The notes: generated by a model not told the origin, from the sequence alone. Shown: positions 9,217 to 20,314, counted from the first letter of the stretch. The stretch: DNA of 64,000 nucleotides from Mobilicoccus massiliensis (GCF_000826525.2 NZ_LN651323.1:1-64000), one strand, 5' to 3'. A program made the numbers and translations.

Positions 9217-9403
9217 GCGCCGACCAATCCTCCCAGACGGCGGGCCGATCTACCAAACCCGGCGTCTCGGGCCGGGCCGACACGCGGGCGGGGTCGGCCA
9301 CGGGGTCGAGACGCGCTTCACGTGGTGGTCGCTCAACTCAACCCGGCAAACCGCTGTTCACGCTGGTCGAAGCGTTGTCGGTGGGCCCGGCCACACTCTG
9401 GTC

Positions 9404-9874
9404 ATGGCCCGATTCACGGTGACCCTCACCGCGCCGATCACCGCAGCCGAGATGTGGCGGCGCGTCTGGAACCTCGATGCCCATACGGACGTCATCCCGC
9501 TCACCCGCCTGCGCGGCGACGGGGTCGGCCCCGGCGCGTCCCTGCGCGCAGGGTCGTGCTTCGTCGCCCGCACCGGCGTCGGGCCGCTCGGCATCGATGA
9601 CGTCATGGAGGTGCGGCGGTTCGATCCGCCCACCCGGTCCCGACCCGGGCAGGCGCACCTCGACAAGACCGGCCGCGTCATCGGCGGTGACATCGACGTC
9701 CGGGTCGAGGACGACACCTCCGGCAGTTCCGGCCCGCGCTCGACCCTCGCCTGGCAGCAGAACATTCGCCTTGTCGGAGTCCCGGCCCTCGCGGATCCGA
9801 TCGTCGGGTTCGTCGCCCGACTGGCCTACCGTCACGTGCTCGGCCGACTCCTGGCTCGACACGACGCACCCTGA
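9404..9874 (+). CDS. SRPBCC-family protein (polyketide-cyclase/START-like)
   Basis: 156 residues. The start MARFTVTLTAPITAAEMWRR and the body, with DVIPLTRLRGDG and a C-terminal helix LADPIVGFVARLAYRH, fit the START/SRPBCC helix-grip fold, which binds a hydrophobic ligand in a deep pocket. Ligand and role are unknown. It stands between tRNA-Leu and fhaA with its own short leader and is probably not part of the kinase operon, because about 150 bp with a promoter-like TACCCT element separates it from fhaA. Confidence 0.75.
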   Translation: MARFTVTLTAPITAAEMWRRVWNLDAHTDVIPLTRLRGDGVGPGASLRAGSCFVARTGVGPLGIDDVMEVRRFDPPTRSRPGQAHLDKTGRVIGGDIDVRVEDDTSGSSGPRSTLAWQQNIRLVGVPALADPIVGFVARLAYRHVLGRLLARHDAP

Positions 9875-10028
9875 CCGGCGGTGACGCCTGAATGACGGGC
9901 AGGTCACGGGCGGGTATCGAAACATCCCCCGGTCCTGCAGGTTTCCCCCGGGCCGCGCCGCCACGTGCAGGCTGCTCACGGGCCTGGCCTATACCCTGGA
10001 AGTGATTTGCGTGAGGAGGGGATTCATC

Positions 10029-10861
10029 ATGGGTTTGTTCGACCGGGTCGAGCAGCGCCTCGAGCGCGTCGTCAACGGCGTGTTCGCTCGTGCCTTCAAG
10101 GCCGAGGTCCAGCCCGTCGAGATCGCCTCCGCCATGCGCCGCGCCATGGACGACCGCGCTGCCGTCGTCGGACAGGGCCGCACCGTCGTCCCCAACGCCT
10201 TCTGCATCGAGCTCGCCCCCTCCGACTACGAGCGCCTCCACGAATACGAGGGCGTGCTGCAGACCGAGCTCGTCGCCTCCGTCGAAGAACACGCCGAATC
10301 ACAGGGCTACACCCCCGGCGGCCCGATGTACGTCGAGTTCACCGACCGCGACGACCTCGACACCGGCGTCTTCCGCGTCCTGCCCACCAGCGCACGCAAC
10401 CCGGGCCCCTCCCGCCGCGGCACCTACCGGTCACGCAACGAACTCATCCTCCCCCAGGCCAGCGCCCCCGCCGAGGGCAACGTCGGCCTCGCCGGCAGCG
10501 CCGCCCAGGCCGCTGCCGCCGCCACCGCCGGCACCGCTGCCGCAGCCCGCCCCCGAAGCCCGTCGGCCGCCGCCCCTGGCTCGAACTCGGTCACGACTCC
10601 TACCCGCTGCTCTCGGCCATCACCGTCCTCGGCCGCGACCCCGCCGCCGACATCACGCTCGACGACACGGGCGTAAGCCGGCGCCACTGCGAGATCCGCG
10701 TCACCCACGACGGGCCCCACCTCGTCGTCAGCATCCGCGACCTCGGCTCCACCAACGGCACCTTCGTCAACGGCGAACGCATCACCACCGCCCGACTCGC
10801 CGAGGGCGACCGCCTCACCGTCGGCCGCTCCAGCCTCTCGGTGCGCTTCGGGGAGCGTTGA
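10029..10861 (+). CDS. fhaA: FhaA, FHA-domain protein (frame broken in this sequence)
   Basis: The start MGLFDRVEQRLERVV follows GGAGGGG and matches FhaA. The N-terminal domain (about residues 1-110) is intact, followed by an Ala-rich linker. The C-terminal FHA domain (LLSAITVLGRDPAADITL, SRRHCE, STNGTFVNG) lies in the -1 frame. The switch falls at a run of five C at 10550-10554; without it the first frame stops at 10676. One missing C, real or an assembly error, explains this. FhaA binds phosphothreonine on partners such as PknB and MviN and links the kinases to peptidoglycan synthesis. The FHA part ends one base inside fhaB. If the break is real, the gene makes only the N-terminal domain. 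Confidence 0.85.
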
Positions 10862-11340
10862 TGAGCGAACTCACCCTCACCGTCGTGCGCCTCGGCCTGC
10901 TCGCCCTCATGTGGCTGTTCGTCTTCAGCATCGTCGGCGTCATCCGCAGCGACCTCTACGGCACCCGCATCGTCCAACGGGGCGAGGGCGGCCGCAGCCG
11001 AGTCCGCCCCACCGAGAACGCCCCCCGCTCCCGCCTCCGCGGTCGCCGACCCCTCTCGGTGCTCGCCGTCGTCGACGGCAGCCTGCGCGGAACCACCGTG
11101 CCGCTCAAGGAATCCGGCGTCCTGCTCGGCCGCAACCCCGAGTGCACCCTCGTCATCGACGACGACTACGCCTCCGGCCGCCACGCCCGCGTCTACTTCG
11201 ACGATCGCTGCTGGTACGTCGAGGACCTCGACTCCACCAACGGCACGTTCGTCGACGGCCACCGCATCACCGAACCCACCCCGCTCAAGGAGGGCACCCA
11301 GCTGCGCATCGGAACGACGGTCCTCGAACTGGGCCGCTGA
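10861..11340 (+). CDS. fhaB: FhaB (FipA-like), membrane-anchored FHA protein
   Basis: 159 residues. One membrane helix near the N-terminus (VVRLGLLALMWLFVFSIVGV) is followed by a basic linker and a C-terminal FHA domain with GVLLGRNPECTLVIDDD, SGRHARVYF and DLDSTNGTFVDGHRI. The Arg, Ser and His that hold phosphothreonine are present. In mycobacteria this protein acts with the Ser/Thr kinases at the septum. Its ATG overlaps the fhaA stop by one base and the pstP start follows two bases after its stop, so the operon is tightly coupled. Confidence 0.93.
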   Translation: MSELTLTVVRLGLLALMWLFVFSIVGVIRSDLYGTRIVQRGEGGRSRVRPTENAPRSRLRGRRPLSVLAVVDGSLRGTTVPLKESGVLLGRNPECTLVIDDDYASGRHARVYFDDRCWYVEDLDSTNGTFVDGHRITEPTPLKEGTQLRIGTTVLELGR

Positions 11341-11342
11341 CG

Positions 11343-12595
<1,253 letters not shown>

Positions 12596-12596
<1 letters not shown>

Positions 12597-13969
12597 TGAC
12601 CACCGTGAGCCAGTTCGTGCCCCGCACCCGACGCAACGTCGAGCTCCTGCTCGTCGTCTTCGCCGTCGCCATCGTGCTGCTCGCCTACGTCGCCGTCGGG
12701 CTCGGGGTCAACCAGGCCCTCCCGCTCGACCTGCTCACCCACGGCGGCACCCTGCTCGCCATCGCGGTCGTGTTCCATCTCTTCCTGCGCTGGCGCGCCT
12801 CCTACGCCGACCCGCTCATGCTCCCGATCGCCGTGCTGCTCAACGGCCTCGGCCTCGTGATGATCCACCGTCTCGACCTGGCCAAGGGGCCCGACAGTGC
12901 GATGGCCGGGCGTCAGGTCCTCTGGAGCGCCCTCGCGGTCGCGGGCGCGATCGCCGTGCTCGTCGTCGTGCGCGACCACCGCCGTCTGCGCCGATACACG
13001 TACACGATGATGGCTGCCGGCCTGCTCTTCCTCCTGCTGCCGCTCGTGCCGTTCCTCGGCACGTCGGCCTACGGCGCCCGCATCTGGATCGGCATCGGGC
13101 CGTTCTCGTTCCAACCCGGCGAGATCGCCAAGATCCTCCTCACGATCTTCTTCGCCGGCTACCTCGTCCAGACCCGCGATGCGCTCTCGCTCGTCGGGCG
13201 CAAGATCCTCGGCTTCCCCCTGCCCCGCGCCCGCGACCTCGGGCCCATCCTCGTCGCCTGGGTCGCCAGCCTCCTCGTGCTCGTCTTCGAACGCGACCTC
13301 GGCTCCTCGCTGCTCTTCTTCGGCCTGTTCGTCGCGATGCTCTACGTCGCCACCGAACGCACGAGCTGGATCGCCATCGGCCTCGGCCTGTTCGCCGGCG
13401 GCGCCTACCTCGCCTACCTGCTGTTCGACCACGTGCAGCAGCGGGTGCTGTTCTGGCTCGACCCGTGGTCGCCGCAAGCCCTCGCCCAGAGCGACCAGCT
13501 CGTCCGCGGACTCATGGGGATGGCCGCGGGCGGCCTGCTGGGCACGGGCCTCGGCCAGGGACACCCCTATCTCACGTACTTCGCCGAGAGCGACTTCATC
13601 ATCCCGAGCTTCGCCGAGGAACTCGGGCTCGTCGGCCTGTTCGCGATCCTCATGCTCTACGGCGTGCTCGTCGAACGCGGTCTGCGCACGGCCCTGGGGA
13701 CCCGCGACGGGTTCGGCAAACTGCTCGCCGCCGGGCTCACCTTCTCGATCGCCCTGCAGATCTTCGTCGTCGTCGGCGGCGTCACGCGCGTCATCCCACT
13801 GACCGGGCTCACGACGCCGTTCCTCTCCCAGGGTGGCTCCTCCCTGCTCGCCAACTGGGCCATCGTCGCGATCCTCTTGCGCATCAGCGACCACGCGCGT
13901 CGGCCGGTGCCGACCATCGCTCCTGCGCCCCTCACCCCTCCGAGCGGTGAGGCGGTGACGGCACCGTGA
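12596..13969 (+). CDS. rodA: RodA/FtsW SEDS-family peptidoglycan polymerase
   Basis: 457 residues with about ten membrane helices and the SEDS signatures GARIWIGIGPFSFQPGE, FERDLGSSLLFFG and the C-terminal VIPLTGLTTPFLSQGGSS. It polymerises lipid II into glycan strands and pairs with a class B PBP, here the next gene, pbpA. The conserved Asp lies in the FERDLG motif. The start is ATG 12596, sharing bases with the pstP stop; a GTG three bases earlier is also possible. By position it corresponds to the rodA of mycobacteria; true FtsW is normally in the dcw cluster. Confidence 0.93.
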
Positions 13970-15420
13970 ACAACCCCATCCGCCGCCTCGCGCTCGTCAT
14001 CGCCGTGATGTTCTGCTCCCTGCTCGTCGCCTCGACGTGGATCCAGTTCGTCCAGGCCGGCGAGCTGCGCGACAAGCCCGGCAACCGGCGCACTCTGCTC
14101 GCCACGTACAGCCGCGAGCGAGGCCAGATCCTCGTCGGCAACCAGGCCGTGGCCCGCAGCGAGAAGACCGACGACGAGTTCGCCTACCAGCGCAGCTACC
14201 CCCAGGGATCCACGTACAGCCACATCACCGGCTACCAGTCGTTCATCTACGGCACCGGCGGCGGACTCGAGCACTCCGCCGACCAGTTGCTCACCGGCGA
14301 CGACCCGCGACTCTTCTTCCGCCGCCTCGGCGATCTGCTCACCGGGCGTCAGCCGAGCGGCATCAACCTCGAGCTCACCATCGACCCTCGCGCGCAGAAG
14401 GCCGCCGAGGAGGGCCTCGGCGACCAGCGGGGCGCCGTCGTGGCCCTCGACCCGCGCACCGGCGCCATCCTCGCGCTGGTCAGTCACCCCGAGTACGACC
14501 CCAACTCCCTCTCCGGCCACGACAGTGCCGCCGTGCAGAAGGCCTGGGCGCGTCTCAACGCCGACAAGAGCCGCCCCCTCGTCAACCGAGCGATCGGCGG
14601 CGACACCTACCCGCCCGGGTCGGTGTTCAAGGTGGTGACCGCGGCGGCGGCCCTGGAGTCCAAGCGCTTCGACGAGAACTCCCGGCTGCCCGGCCCCGCC
14701 AAGCTGCGCCTGCCCCAGACGACCATCGACCTGCCCAACGCCGGCGGCGGCGCGTGCGACGGCGGCACCGTCTCCTTCACCCGTGCCCTCGCCAAGTCGT
14801 GCAACACCGCGTTCGGGTGGCTCGGTATGCAGCTCGGCGCCCAGTCGATGCGTGACCAGGCCACGAAGTTCGGCTTCGGACAGCAGCTCTCGATCCCGAT
14901 GCCCGTCACGCCCAGCCGAATGCCCGACCAGATCAACGCGCCGCAGGAGGCTCTCACCGCCATCGGCCAGTACGACGTGCGGGTCACTCCCTTGCAGGTC
15001 GCGATGATCGCCGCCGGCGTCGCCAACGACGGGGTGGTCATGCAGCCCTACCTCATCCGGCAGACCAAGGGTTCCGACCTGCAGGTGATGGACCAGACCA
15101 CACCTCGCCAGCTGAGCCGCGCCGTCTCCGGTGACACCGCCAAGGCCCTCACCCGGATGATGGAGTCCGTCGTCACCGAGGGCACCGGCACCCGGGCCGC
15201 CATCGACGGCATCCCCGTGGCCGGCAAGTCCGGCACCGCCGAACACGGCGAGGGCACCGACCCGCACGCCTGGTTCATGTCGTTCGCGCCCGCGAACGAC
15301 CCCAAGATCGCCGTTGCCGTCGTCGTCGAGGATGGTGGCAATGCCGGTAGTGAAGCGGCCGGAGGACGGATCTCCGCGCCGATCGCCCGCGATGTGATGA
15401 AAGCAGTGATCGCCCCATGA
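13966..15420 (+). CDS. pbpA: PbpA, class B penicillin-binding protein
   Basis: 484 residues from GTG 13966, which overlaps the rodA stop. An N-terminal membrane anchor is followed by a dimerisation domain and a transpeptidase domain with all three active-site motifs: S219-x-x-K222 (GSVFK), S278-x-N280 (KSCN) and K421-S-G (AGKSGTAE). It cross-links peptidoglycan outside the membrane together with the SEDS polymerase encoded just upstream. Its stop overlaps the start of pknA. In mycobacteria PbpA is itself a PknB substrate. Confidence 0.95.
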   Translation: MNNPIRRLALVIAVMFCSLLVASTWIQFVQAGELRDKPGNRRTLLATYSRERGQILVGNQAVARSEKTDDEFAYQRSYPQGSTYSHITGYQSFIYGTGGGLEHSADQLLTGDDPRLFFRRLGDLLTGRQPSGINLELTIDPRAQKAAEEGLGDQRGAVVALDPRTGAILALVSHPEYDPNSLSGHDSAAVQKAWARLNADKSRPLVNRAIGGDTYPPGSVFKVVTAAAALESKRFDENSRLPGPAKLRLPQTTIDLPNAGGGACDGGTVSFTRALAKSCNTAFGWLGMQLGAQSMRDQATKFGFGQQLSIPMPVTPSRMPDQINAPQEALTAIGQYDVRVTPLQVAMIAAGVANDGVVMQPYLIRQTKGSDLQVMDQTTPRQLSRAVSGDTAKALTRMMESVVTEGTGTRAAIDGIPVAGKSGTAEHGEGTDPHAWFMSFAPANDPKIAVAVVVEDGGNAGSEAAGGRISAPIARDVMKAVIAP

Positions 15421-16977
15421 AGTTCCAGACCGGCGCTGTCTTCGGCAATCGCTACACCCTCGGCGAGCGCATCGCCGTCGGTGGCATGGGCGAGGTGTGG
15501 GAGGCCACCGACCAGGTCCTCGGCCGGATCGTCGCGATCAAACTGCTGAGCCCGGCACTGGCCGACCAGGCCGGCTTCGCGCAACGGTTCCGCGAGGAGG
15601 CGCGCAACACCGCCGCCCTCTCCCACCCCAACATCGCGGCCGTCTACGACTACGGCGAGGACGCCGGCGCCAACTGGCTCGTCATGGAACTCGTCAAGGG
15701 TCAACCGCTGTCGGCGATCATCGCCGAGCACGGCTCCCTCAGCCCCGAGCGCACGATCTCGGTCATCTCGCAGGCGGCGCACGCCCTGCAGGCGGCGCAC
15801 GATCGCGGGGTGATCCACCGCGACGTCAAGCCCGCGAACATCATGGTCAAGCCCGACGGCGAGGTGAAGCTCACCGACTTCGGCATCGCTCGGGCCACGG
15901 ACGCCGCGCCCATCACCCGTACCGGCGAAGTCATGGGCACGGCGCAGTACATCTCGCCCGAACAGGCCACCGGTCAGCCCGTCTCGCCCGCCAGCGACAT
16001 CTACGCTCTCGGCTGCGTCGCCTACGAGATGCTCACCGGCCGACGCCCCTTCGACGAGGGCGCGCCCGTCGCGACCGCGATGGCGCACGTCACCTCACCG
16101 CCGCCGCCGCTGCCGGACTCCGTGCCTCCCGCACTCGCCCAGGTCGTCATGTCCTGCCTCGCGAAGGACCCCGCCGACCGCCCGCGAAGCGCGCGAGCCC
16201 TCGCCGACACCCTGCGCGGCAGCCCGACCGGTGGCTTTCCCGTCACCGCGCCGATGGCGGCCACCGAGCGGCTCAACCCCGCGACGAGGATCGCCGGCGC
16301 CACGGCTCAGGGCCCCGGGCGATCGACGCCACCGCCACGCAACGAGGAACCCCTCGTTCTCCCGCCCGAGCCGGAGCCCACGAAGACGAGCAAGCTGCTG
16401 TGGTGGCTCGTCCCGCTGCTCATCGCCCTGCTGGTCGGGGGCGCGCTCCTGCTCAACAACCTCTCGCGCGACGGTGAGCCCGTGCCCTCGGGCTCCCCGA
16501 CCTCCTCGCCCACGTCCGTCCGGACCAGCGAGTCGCCCACGCAGGAGCCGTCGACCCAGACCAGCACGACCGACGCCGACACCGTGCAGATCACGGCCTC
16601 CGACTACGTCGGGCTGCCGTACGACCAGGCCGCCGCGCGTCTGTCGGGCCTCGGCGTCGACCCCCAGCGGCAGGACGTCGACGACTCCGCCCCCCGTGGG
16701 CAGGTCGTCGGACTCTCCCCGAGCGGCACCGTGAAGCGTGGTCAGACCGTCGTCGTCCGCGTCTCGAACGGCCCGAAGGAGCAGACGCCCGCGCCGCAGG
16801 AGCCGACGAACACGCCGCAGCAGCCCGCCCCCACCTCCGACCGCGCAGGGCAACCGCGGCCCGACCGACGTCCCCGCCCCCGCGGGCGCCGGCGCCGGAG
16901 TGCCCACTCCTGCTCCTCCCGCATCCCCCGACAGCGCCGGCCAGAGCGGCGCCGACGCACCCCCCGGCAAGGAGTGA
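15417..16977 (+). CDS. pknA: PknA-like Ser/Thr kinase with one PASTA domain (frame break near the C-terminus)
   Basis: The kinase domain (about 1-270) has GVGGMGEV-type glycine loop residues, K42, HRD with D136 and DFG in LTDFGIARA. A membrane helix (about 327-349) and one outer PASTA domain follow (VQITASDYVGLPYDQAAARL). After QQPA, at the run of five C at 16828-16832, the frame changes: the +1 frame reads PTAQGNRGPTDVPAPAGAG and stops at 16975-16977, three bases before the pknB GTG. As written, the first frame instead runs on into pknB and gives a 1,140-residue protein to 18839. I take this as a one-base insertion, not a natural fusion. PknA controls cell shape and division. Confidence 0.85.
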
Positions 16978-16979
16978 TC

Positions 16980-18839
16980 GTGAACGACGAACGACGCCTG
17001 CTCGCCGGGCGGTACGAGGTGGGCGAGCTCATCGGCCGTGGGGGCATGGCCGACGTGCATCTCGGCTACGACACCCGCCTCGGGCGGGAGGTGGCCGTCA
17101 AGATCCTGCGTTCCGAACTGGCGCGCGACCGGTCCTTTCTCATGCGGTTCCGTCGCGAGGCCCAATCGGCGGCCAGCCTGAACCATCCCAACATCGTCGC
17201 GGTCTTCGACTCGGGCGAGGACACGATTCGCGAGAACAGCGGCGCCACCGTCTCGGTGCCGTTCATCGTCATGGAGTACGTGCGCGGCCGCACCCTGCGC
17301 GACATCCTCACCGACGACGGGCCGATGGACCCGTTCGAGGCCGCGCGTGCCATGGCCCAGGTGCTGCGCGCACTCGACTACAGCCACGACAACGGCATCG
17401 TGCACCGCGACATCAAACCGGCGAACGTCATGATGGGCCCCAACGGCCAGCCCAAGGTCATGGACTTCGGCATCGCCCGCGCCATCGCCGACACGGCCGC
17501 GACGATGACGAACACGAGCGTCGTCGTCGGCACCGCCCAGTACCTCTCGCCCGAGCAGGCTCAGGGGCAGGAGGTCGACGCGCGTTCCGATCTGTACTCG
17601 GCCGGGTGTCTGCTCTACGAACTGCTCACCGGCCGACCGCCGTTCATCGGCGACAGCCCGGTCGCGATCGCCTACCAGCACGTCGGGGAGCCGCCGCAGC
17701 CGCCGTCGGTGTTCTCGACCGGCATCCCCAACGCCCTCGACGTCGTCGCCCTGCACTCCCTGGCCAAGGACCCGGCGCAGCGCTATCAGACGGGCGCCGC
17801 GTTCGCCGACGACCTCGACGCGGTCATCACCGGCGGACCGACCCTCGCCGCCCGTGAGGCCGTCGCCAACGGTCAGCTCGCCGCCCCGGAACGGTCGTGG
17901 GAGGGCGGTGCCACCGGCTCGACGGCCGCCGTCCCGGCCGGATCCGTGGCCGTCGTCGACGAGACCTACGAGACCGAGTCGAGGAAGCGGCCGATCTGGG
18001 CGTACGTCGCGGGCGCGCTCGCGCTGCTCGCGATCCTGCTCGGCGTGCTGTGGGGCCTCGGCGTCTTCAAGCGCGACCCCGAGCCGGTCGTCGTGCCCAC
18101 CGTCGTGCAGAAGACACAGCAGGAGGCCACGACGATCCTCCAGCGGGCCGGCTTCCAGGTGCAGGCGCAGCAGGTGCGCAACCGCGCCAAGGCCGGCATC
18201 GTCGTCGATCAGGAGCCGAAGGCGCAGAGTACCCAGCCGTACGGCTCGGCCGTCACGCTCTCGGTCTCCAGCGGGCCGGGCATGGTGACCATCCCCGACC
18301 TCGCCAACTACGAACAGACCTCCGCCATCGACAAGCTCAAGAGCCTCGGCCTCACCGAGGGCACGATCGAGCCGGTCGACAGCATGACCGTCGATCAGGG
18401 CAAGGTCGTCAAGACCGAGCCCGCCGCCGGCAAACGCGTCGCCGAAGGATCCACGGTCAACCTCAAGATCAGCTCCGGCCGCAGCACCGTGCCCGACCTC
18501 ATCGGCATGTCGTTGAGGCAGGCCACCGAGGCGCTCGGCAAGGTCGGGCTCAAGGCCGACCCCGTCGAGGTCGAGAGCGACCGGCGCGAGGGCACGGTCA
18601 TCTCGCAGGCCTACGCCAAGGGCACCAAGGTCAACATGGGTGAGGCCGTTCAGATCTCGATCGCCAAGCCTCGGCCCGAACCGTCGGTCAGCGTCACCAC
18701 CGTGACCCAGACCCCGACCCCCTCGCAGCCGAGCACGAATCCTTCGCCCAGCGATTCGCCACCGCGGACCCCCACGACGGCTCCGAACCCGGCCGACACC
18801 GCCCCCGCGGACGAGAACACCGGGAGTCCTCAGAACTGA
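16980..18839 (+). CDS. pknB: PknB Ser/Thr kinase with PASTA domains
   Basis: 619 residues from GTG 16980, preceded by AAGGAG at a good distance. The kinase domain has K41, the catalytic D144 in HRDIKPANVM and DFG in VMDFGIARA. A membrane helix lies at about 339-363. Outside are three PASTA repeats starting near VVPTVVQKTQ, VTIPDLANYE and STVPDLIGMS, then a Pro/Ser/Thr-rich tail. The PASTA part senses muropeptides or lipid II, and the kinase phosphorylates FHA proteins, PbpA and division proteins. The frame is continuous with pknA only because of the frame break upstream. A perfect stem-loop ends the operon. Confidence 0.93.
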   Translation: MNDERRLLAGRYEVGELIGRGGMADVHLGYDTRLGREVAVKILRSELARDRSFLMRFRREAQSAASLNHPNIVAVFDSGEDTIRENSGATVSVPFIVMEYVRGRTLRDILTDDGPMDPFEAARAMAQVLRALDYSHDNGIVHRDIKPANVMMGPNGQPKVMDFGIARAIADTAATMTNTSVVVGTAQYLSPEQAQGQEVDARSDLYSAGCLLYELLTGRPPFIGDSPVAIAYQHVGEPPQPPSVFSTGIPNALDVVALHSLAKDPAQRYQTGAAFADDLDAVITGGPTLAAREAVANGQLAAPERSWEGGATGSTAAVPAGSVAVVDETYETESRKRPIWAYVAGALALLAILLGVLWGLGVFKRDPEPVVVPTVVQKTQQEATTILQRAGFQVQAQQVRNRAKAGIVVDQEPKAQSTQPYGSAVTLSVSSGPGMVTIPDLANYEQTSAIDKLKSLGLTEGTIEPVDSMTVDQGKVVKTEPAAGKRVAEGSTVNLKISSGRSTVPDLIGMSLRQATEALGKVGLKADPVEVESDRREGTVISQAYAKGTKVNMGEAVQISIAKPRPEPSVSVTTVTQTPTPSQPSTNPSPSDSPPRTPTTAPNPADTAPADENTGSPQN

Positions 18840-18850
18840 CGTGAGACACC

Positions 18851-18891
18851 CCCGCCTCGGCGCCGGAGAGAAGACCGGGCGCCGAGGCGGG
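18851..18891. terminator. Bidirectional terminator between pknB and trpG
   Basis: Arms 18851-18864 and 18878-18891 pair perfectly over 14 bp with a 13-base loop. It separates the convergent kinase operon and trpG. Confidence 0.8.
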
Positions 18892-18895
18892 CCCG

Positions 18896-18930
18896 TCAGT
18901 GCTCGGTTCAGTGCTCGGTTCAGTGCTCGG
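18896..18930. repeat. 12-bp tandem repeat over the trpG stop codon
   Basis: TCAGTGCTCGGT occurs 2.9 times in a row. On the minus strand each copy contains a TGA stop, so the repeat duplicates the end of trpG without changing the protein. Confidence 0.75.
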
Positions 18931-19564
18931 CGCGGGAGCCCACGAGGGGCGCGAGGCCCGCCGAACGCGACACCGCACCGGAGTCTCCGCACACCTCGAG
19001 CCAGTTGGCGAGCATGCGGTGGCCGCCCTGGGTGAGGACGCTCTCGGGGTGGAACTGCACCCCGTGCAGCGGCAGGTCGCGATGCCGGATGCCCTGGATG
19101 ATGCGACCGGTCGGCGCCTCGACCCACGCGTTGCCGAGGAGTTCGTCGGGCAGCGTCCCGTCCTCGATGGCCAGGGAGTGATAGCGGGTCGCGACGAACG
19201 GGTGGGCGACACCGCGCAGCACGCCCGTGTCGTCGTGCTCGACCAGAGACGTCTTGCCGTGCAACAGCTCGGGAGCCCGGCCGACCGTGGCGCCGAACAC
19301 CGCGGCGAGCGCCTGATGACCGAGACACACCCCGAGCATCGGGATCTCCCGCTCTGCGCACTCGGCGACGACCGCCATCGAGCGTCCGGCCTCCTCGGGC
19401 GTGCCAGGGCCGGGTGAGACGAGCACGCCGTCGTGGCCCGCGACCGACTCCACATCGACGGCGTCGTTGCGCACGACCTCACACGTCGCACCGAGCTGAC
19501 GCAGGTAGCCGACGATCGTGAAGACGAAACTGTCGTAGTTGTCGACGACGAGAATGCTGGTCAC
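18920..19564 (-). CDS. Glutamine amidotransferase, anthranilate/aminodeoxychorismate synthase component II
   Basis: 214 residues. A class I glutamine amidotransferase with the nucleophile C80 in GVCLGHQ and the His-Glu pair in VQFHPES. It releases ammonia from glutamine for a chorismate-using partner (TrpE or PabB), and the partner is not in this window. The same gene, annotated trpG or pabA, lies after pknB in mycobacteria and streptomycetes. The start MTSILVVDNYDSF is typical. It follows the DUF881 gene by 21 bases and is probably co-transcribed with it. Confidence 0.93.
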   Translation of the reverse strand: MTSILVVDNYDSFVFTIVGYLRQLGATCEVVRNDAVDVESVAGHDGVLVSPGPGTPEEAGRSMAVVAECAEREIPMLGVCLGHQALAAVFGATVGRAPELLHGKTSLVEHDDTGVLRGVAHPFVATRYHSLAIEDGTLPDELLGNAWVEAPTGRIIQGIRHRDLPLHGVQFHPESVLTQGGHRMLANWLEVCGDSGAVSRSAGLAPLVGSRAEH

Positions 19565-19585
19565 TGGGTCCTCACGAAGATCGGG

Positions 19586-20314
19586 TCACGAACGCGCGGG
19601 CCGCGCGTGAACGGGATGGACGGTACCGGTGTACGGGCCGAACTCGGCGTCGAGGTGTTCGACGCGGTAGCCCAGGCCCAGACGGTCGGCGTACTCCCGG
19701 TAGACGAGCACGGCAGGGTCGGCGTCGAGGCCCGCCTGCAGCGTGGCCTGATCGCCGATCGCGGTGATGACGAACGGCGGCGAGTACACCCTGCCGTCGA
19801 GGATGAGCGTGTTGCCGACGCAGCGCACCGCACTCGTGGCGACGATGCGCTGATCCTGGATGGTCATCGCCTCCGCACCGGCCGCCCACAGCGCGTTGAC
19901 CACCGCCTGCACGTCCTGTTGGTGGACGACGACATCGTCGACGCTCACCCCTTCGGGCAGGGAGTCGGCGCTGCGATGTGCGTCGTCGAGGCTCACCCGC
20001 ACCGCCGGCCCGCGCACGGCCTGCAGGCCGGCCTGCGCCTCGAGGCCCGCTTCTCGCTCACGCAACTGCTGGAGCCGCGGTGCGCCGGGCAGACCCGCCT
20101 CCTGCTCGACGATCTGCTGCCGCAGCCGGGCGTTGTCCTGCGCGCGGCGCTCGACCTGCACGGCCTGGGAACGGATGAGGTCGGGCAGATCGGAGCGACC
20201 ACCTCGCAGATCGGTGCCTCGGGCCGTGGCGGCGCTCGTGGCGAACAGGAGACCGGCGAGCAGCGAGATCACCGGCACGACGAAGGTCCACACGCTGCGT
20301 GGTCGTCGTGTCAC
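19586..20314 (-). CDS. DUF881-family protein
   Basis: 242 residues with an N-terminal membrane helix (about 10-30), a coiled-coil stretch of about 60 residues rich in Arg, Gln and Glu, then the DUF881 domain (DDVVVHQQDVQAVVNALW, CVGNTLILDGRVYSPPFVIT). The family is placed at the actinobacterial division and cell-wall locus next to crgA; its function is unknown. In many relatives a class E sortase gene lies between this gene and trpG; here there are only 21 bp. It is divergent from crgA. Confidence 0.88.
   Translation of the reverse strand: MTRRPRSVWTFVVPVISLLAGLLFATSAATARGTDLRGGRSDLPDLIRSQAVQVERRAQDNARLRQQIVEQEAGLPGAPRLQQLREREAGLEAQAGLQAVRGPAVRVSLDDAHRSADSLPEGVSVDDVVVHQQDVQAVVNALWAAGAEAMTIQDQRIVATSAVRCVGNTLILDGRVYSPPFVITAIGDQATLQAGLDADPAVLVYREYADRLGLGYRVEHLDAEFGPYTGTVHPVHARPARS

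Noticed and set aside
10550-10554. Programmed frameshift in fhaA
   Set aside because: A C5 run alone is not a classical slippery site, no stimulatory stem-loop was evident just downstream, and the same kind of break occurs in pknA, which points to indels.
16095-19361. Very long open frame (1,088 codons) on the minus strand opposite pknA and pknB
   Set aside because: The translation is Arg/Gly/Asp-rich with no domain, and it mirrors codon bias on the coding strand. In DNA this rich in GC, antisense frames stay open by chance.
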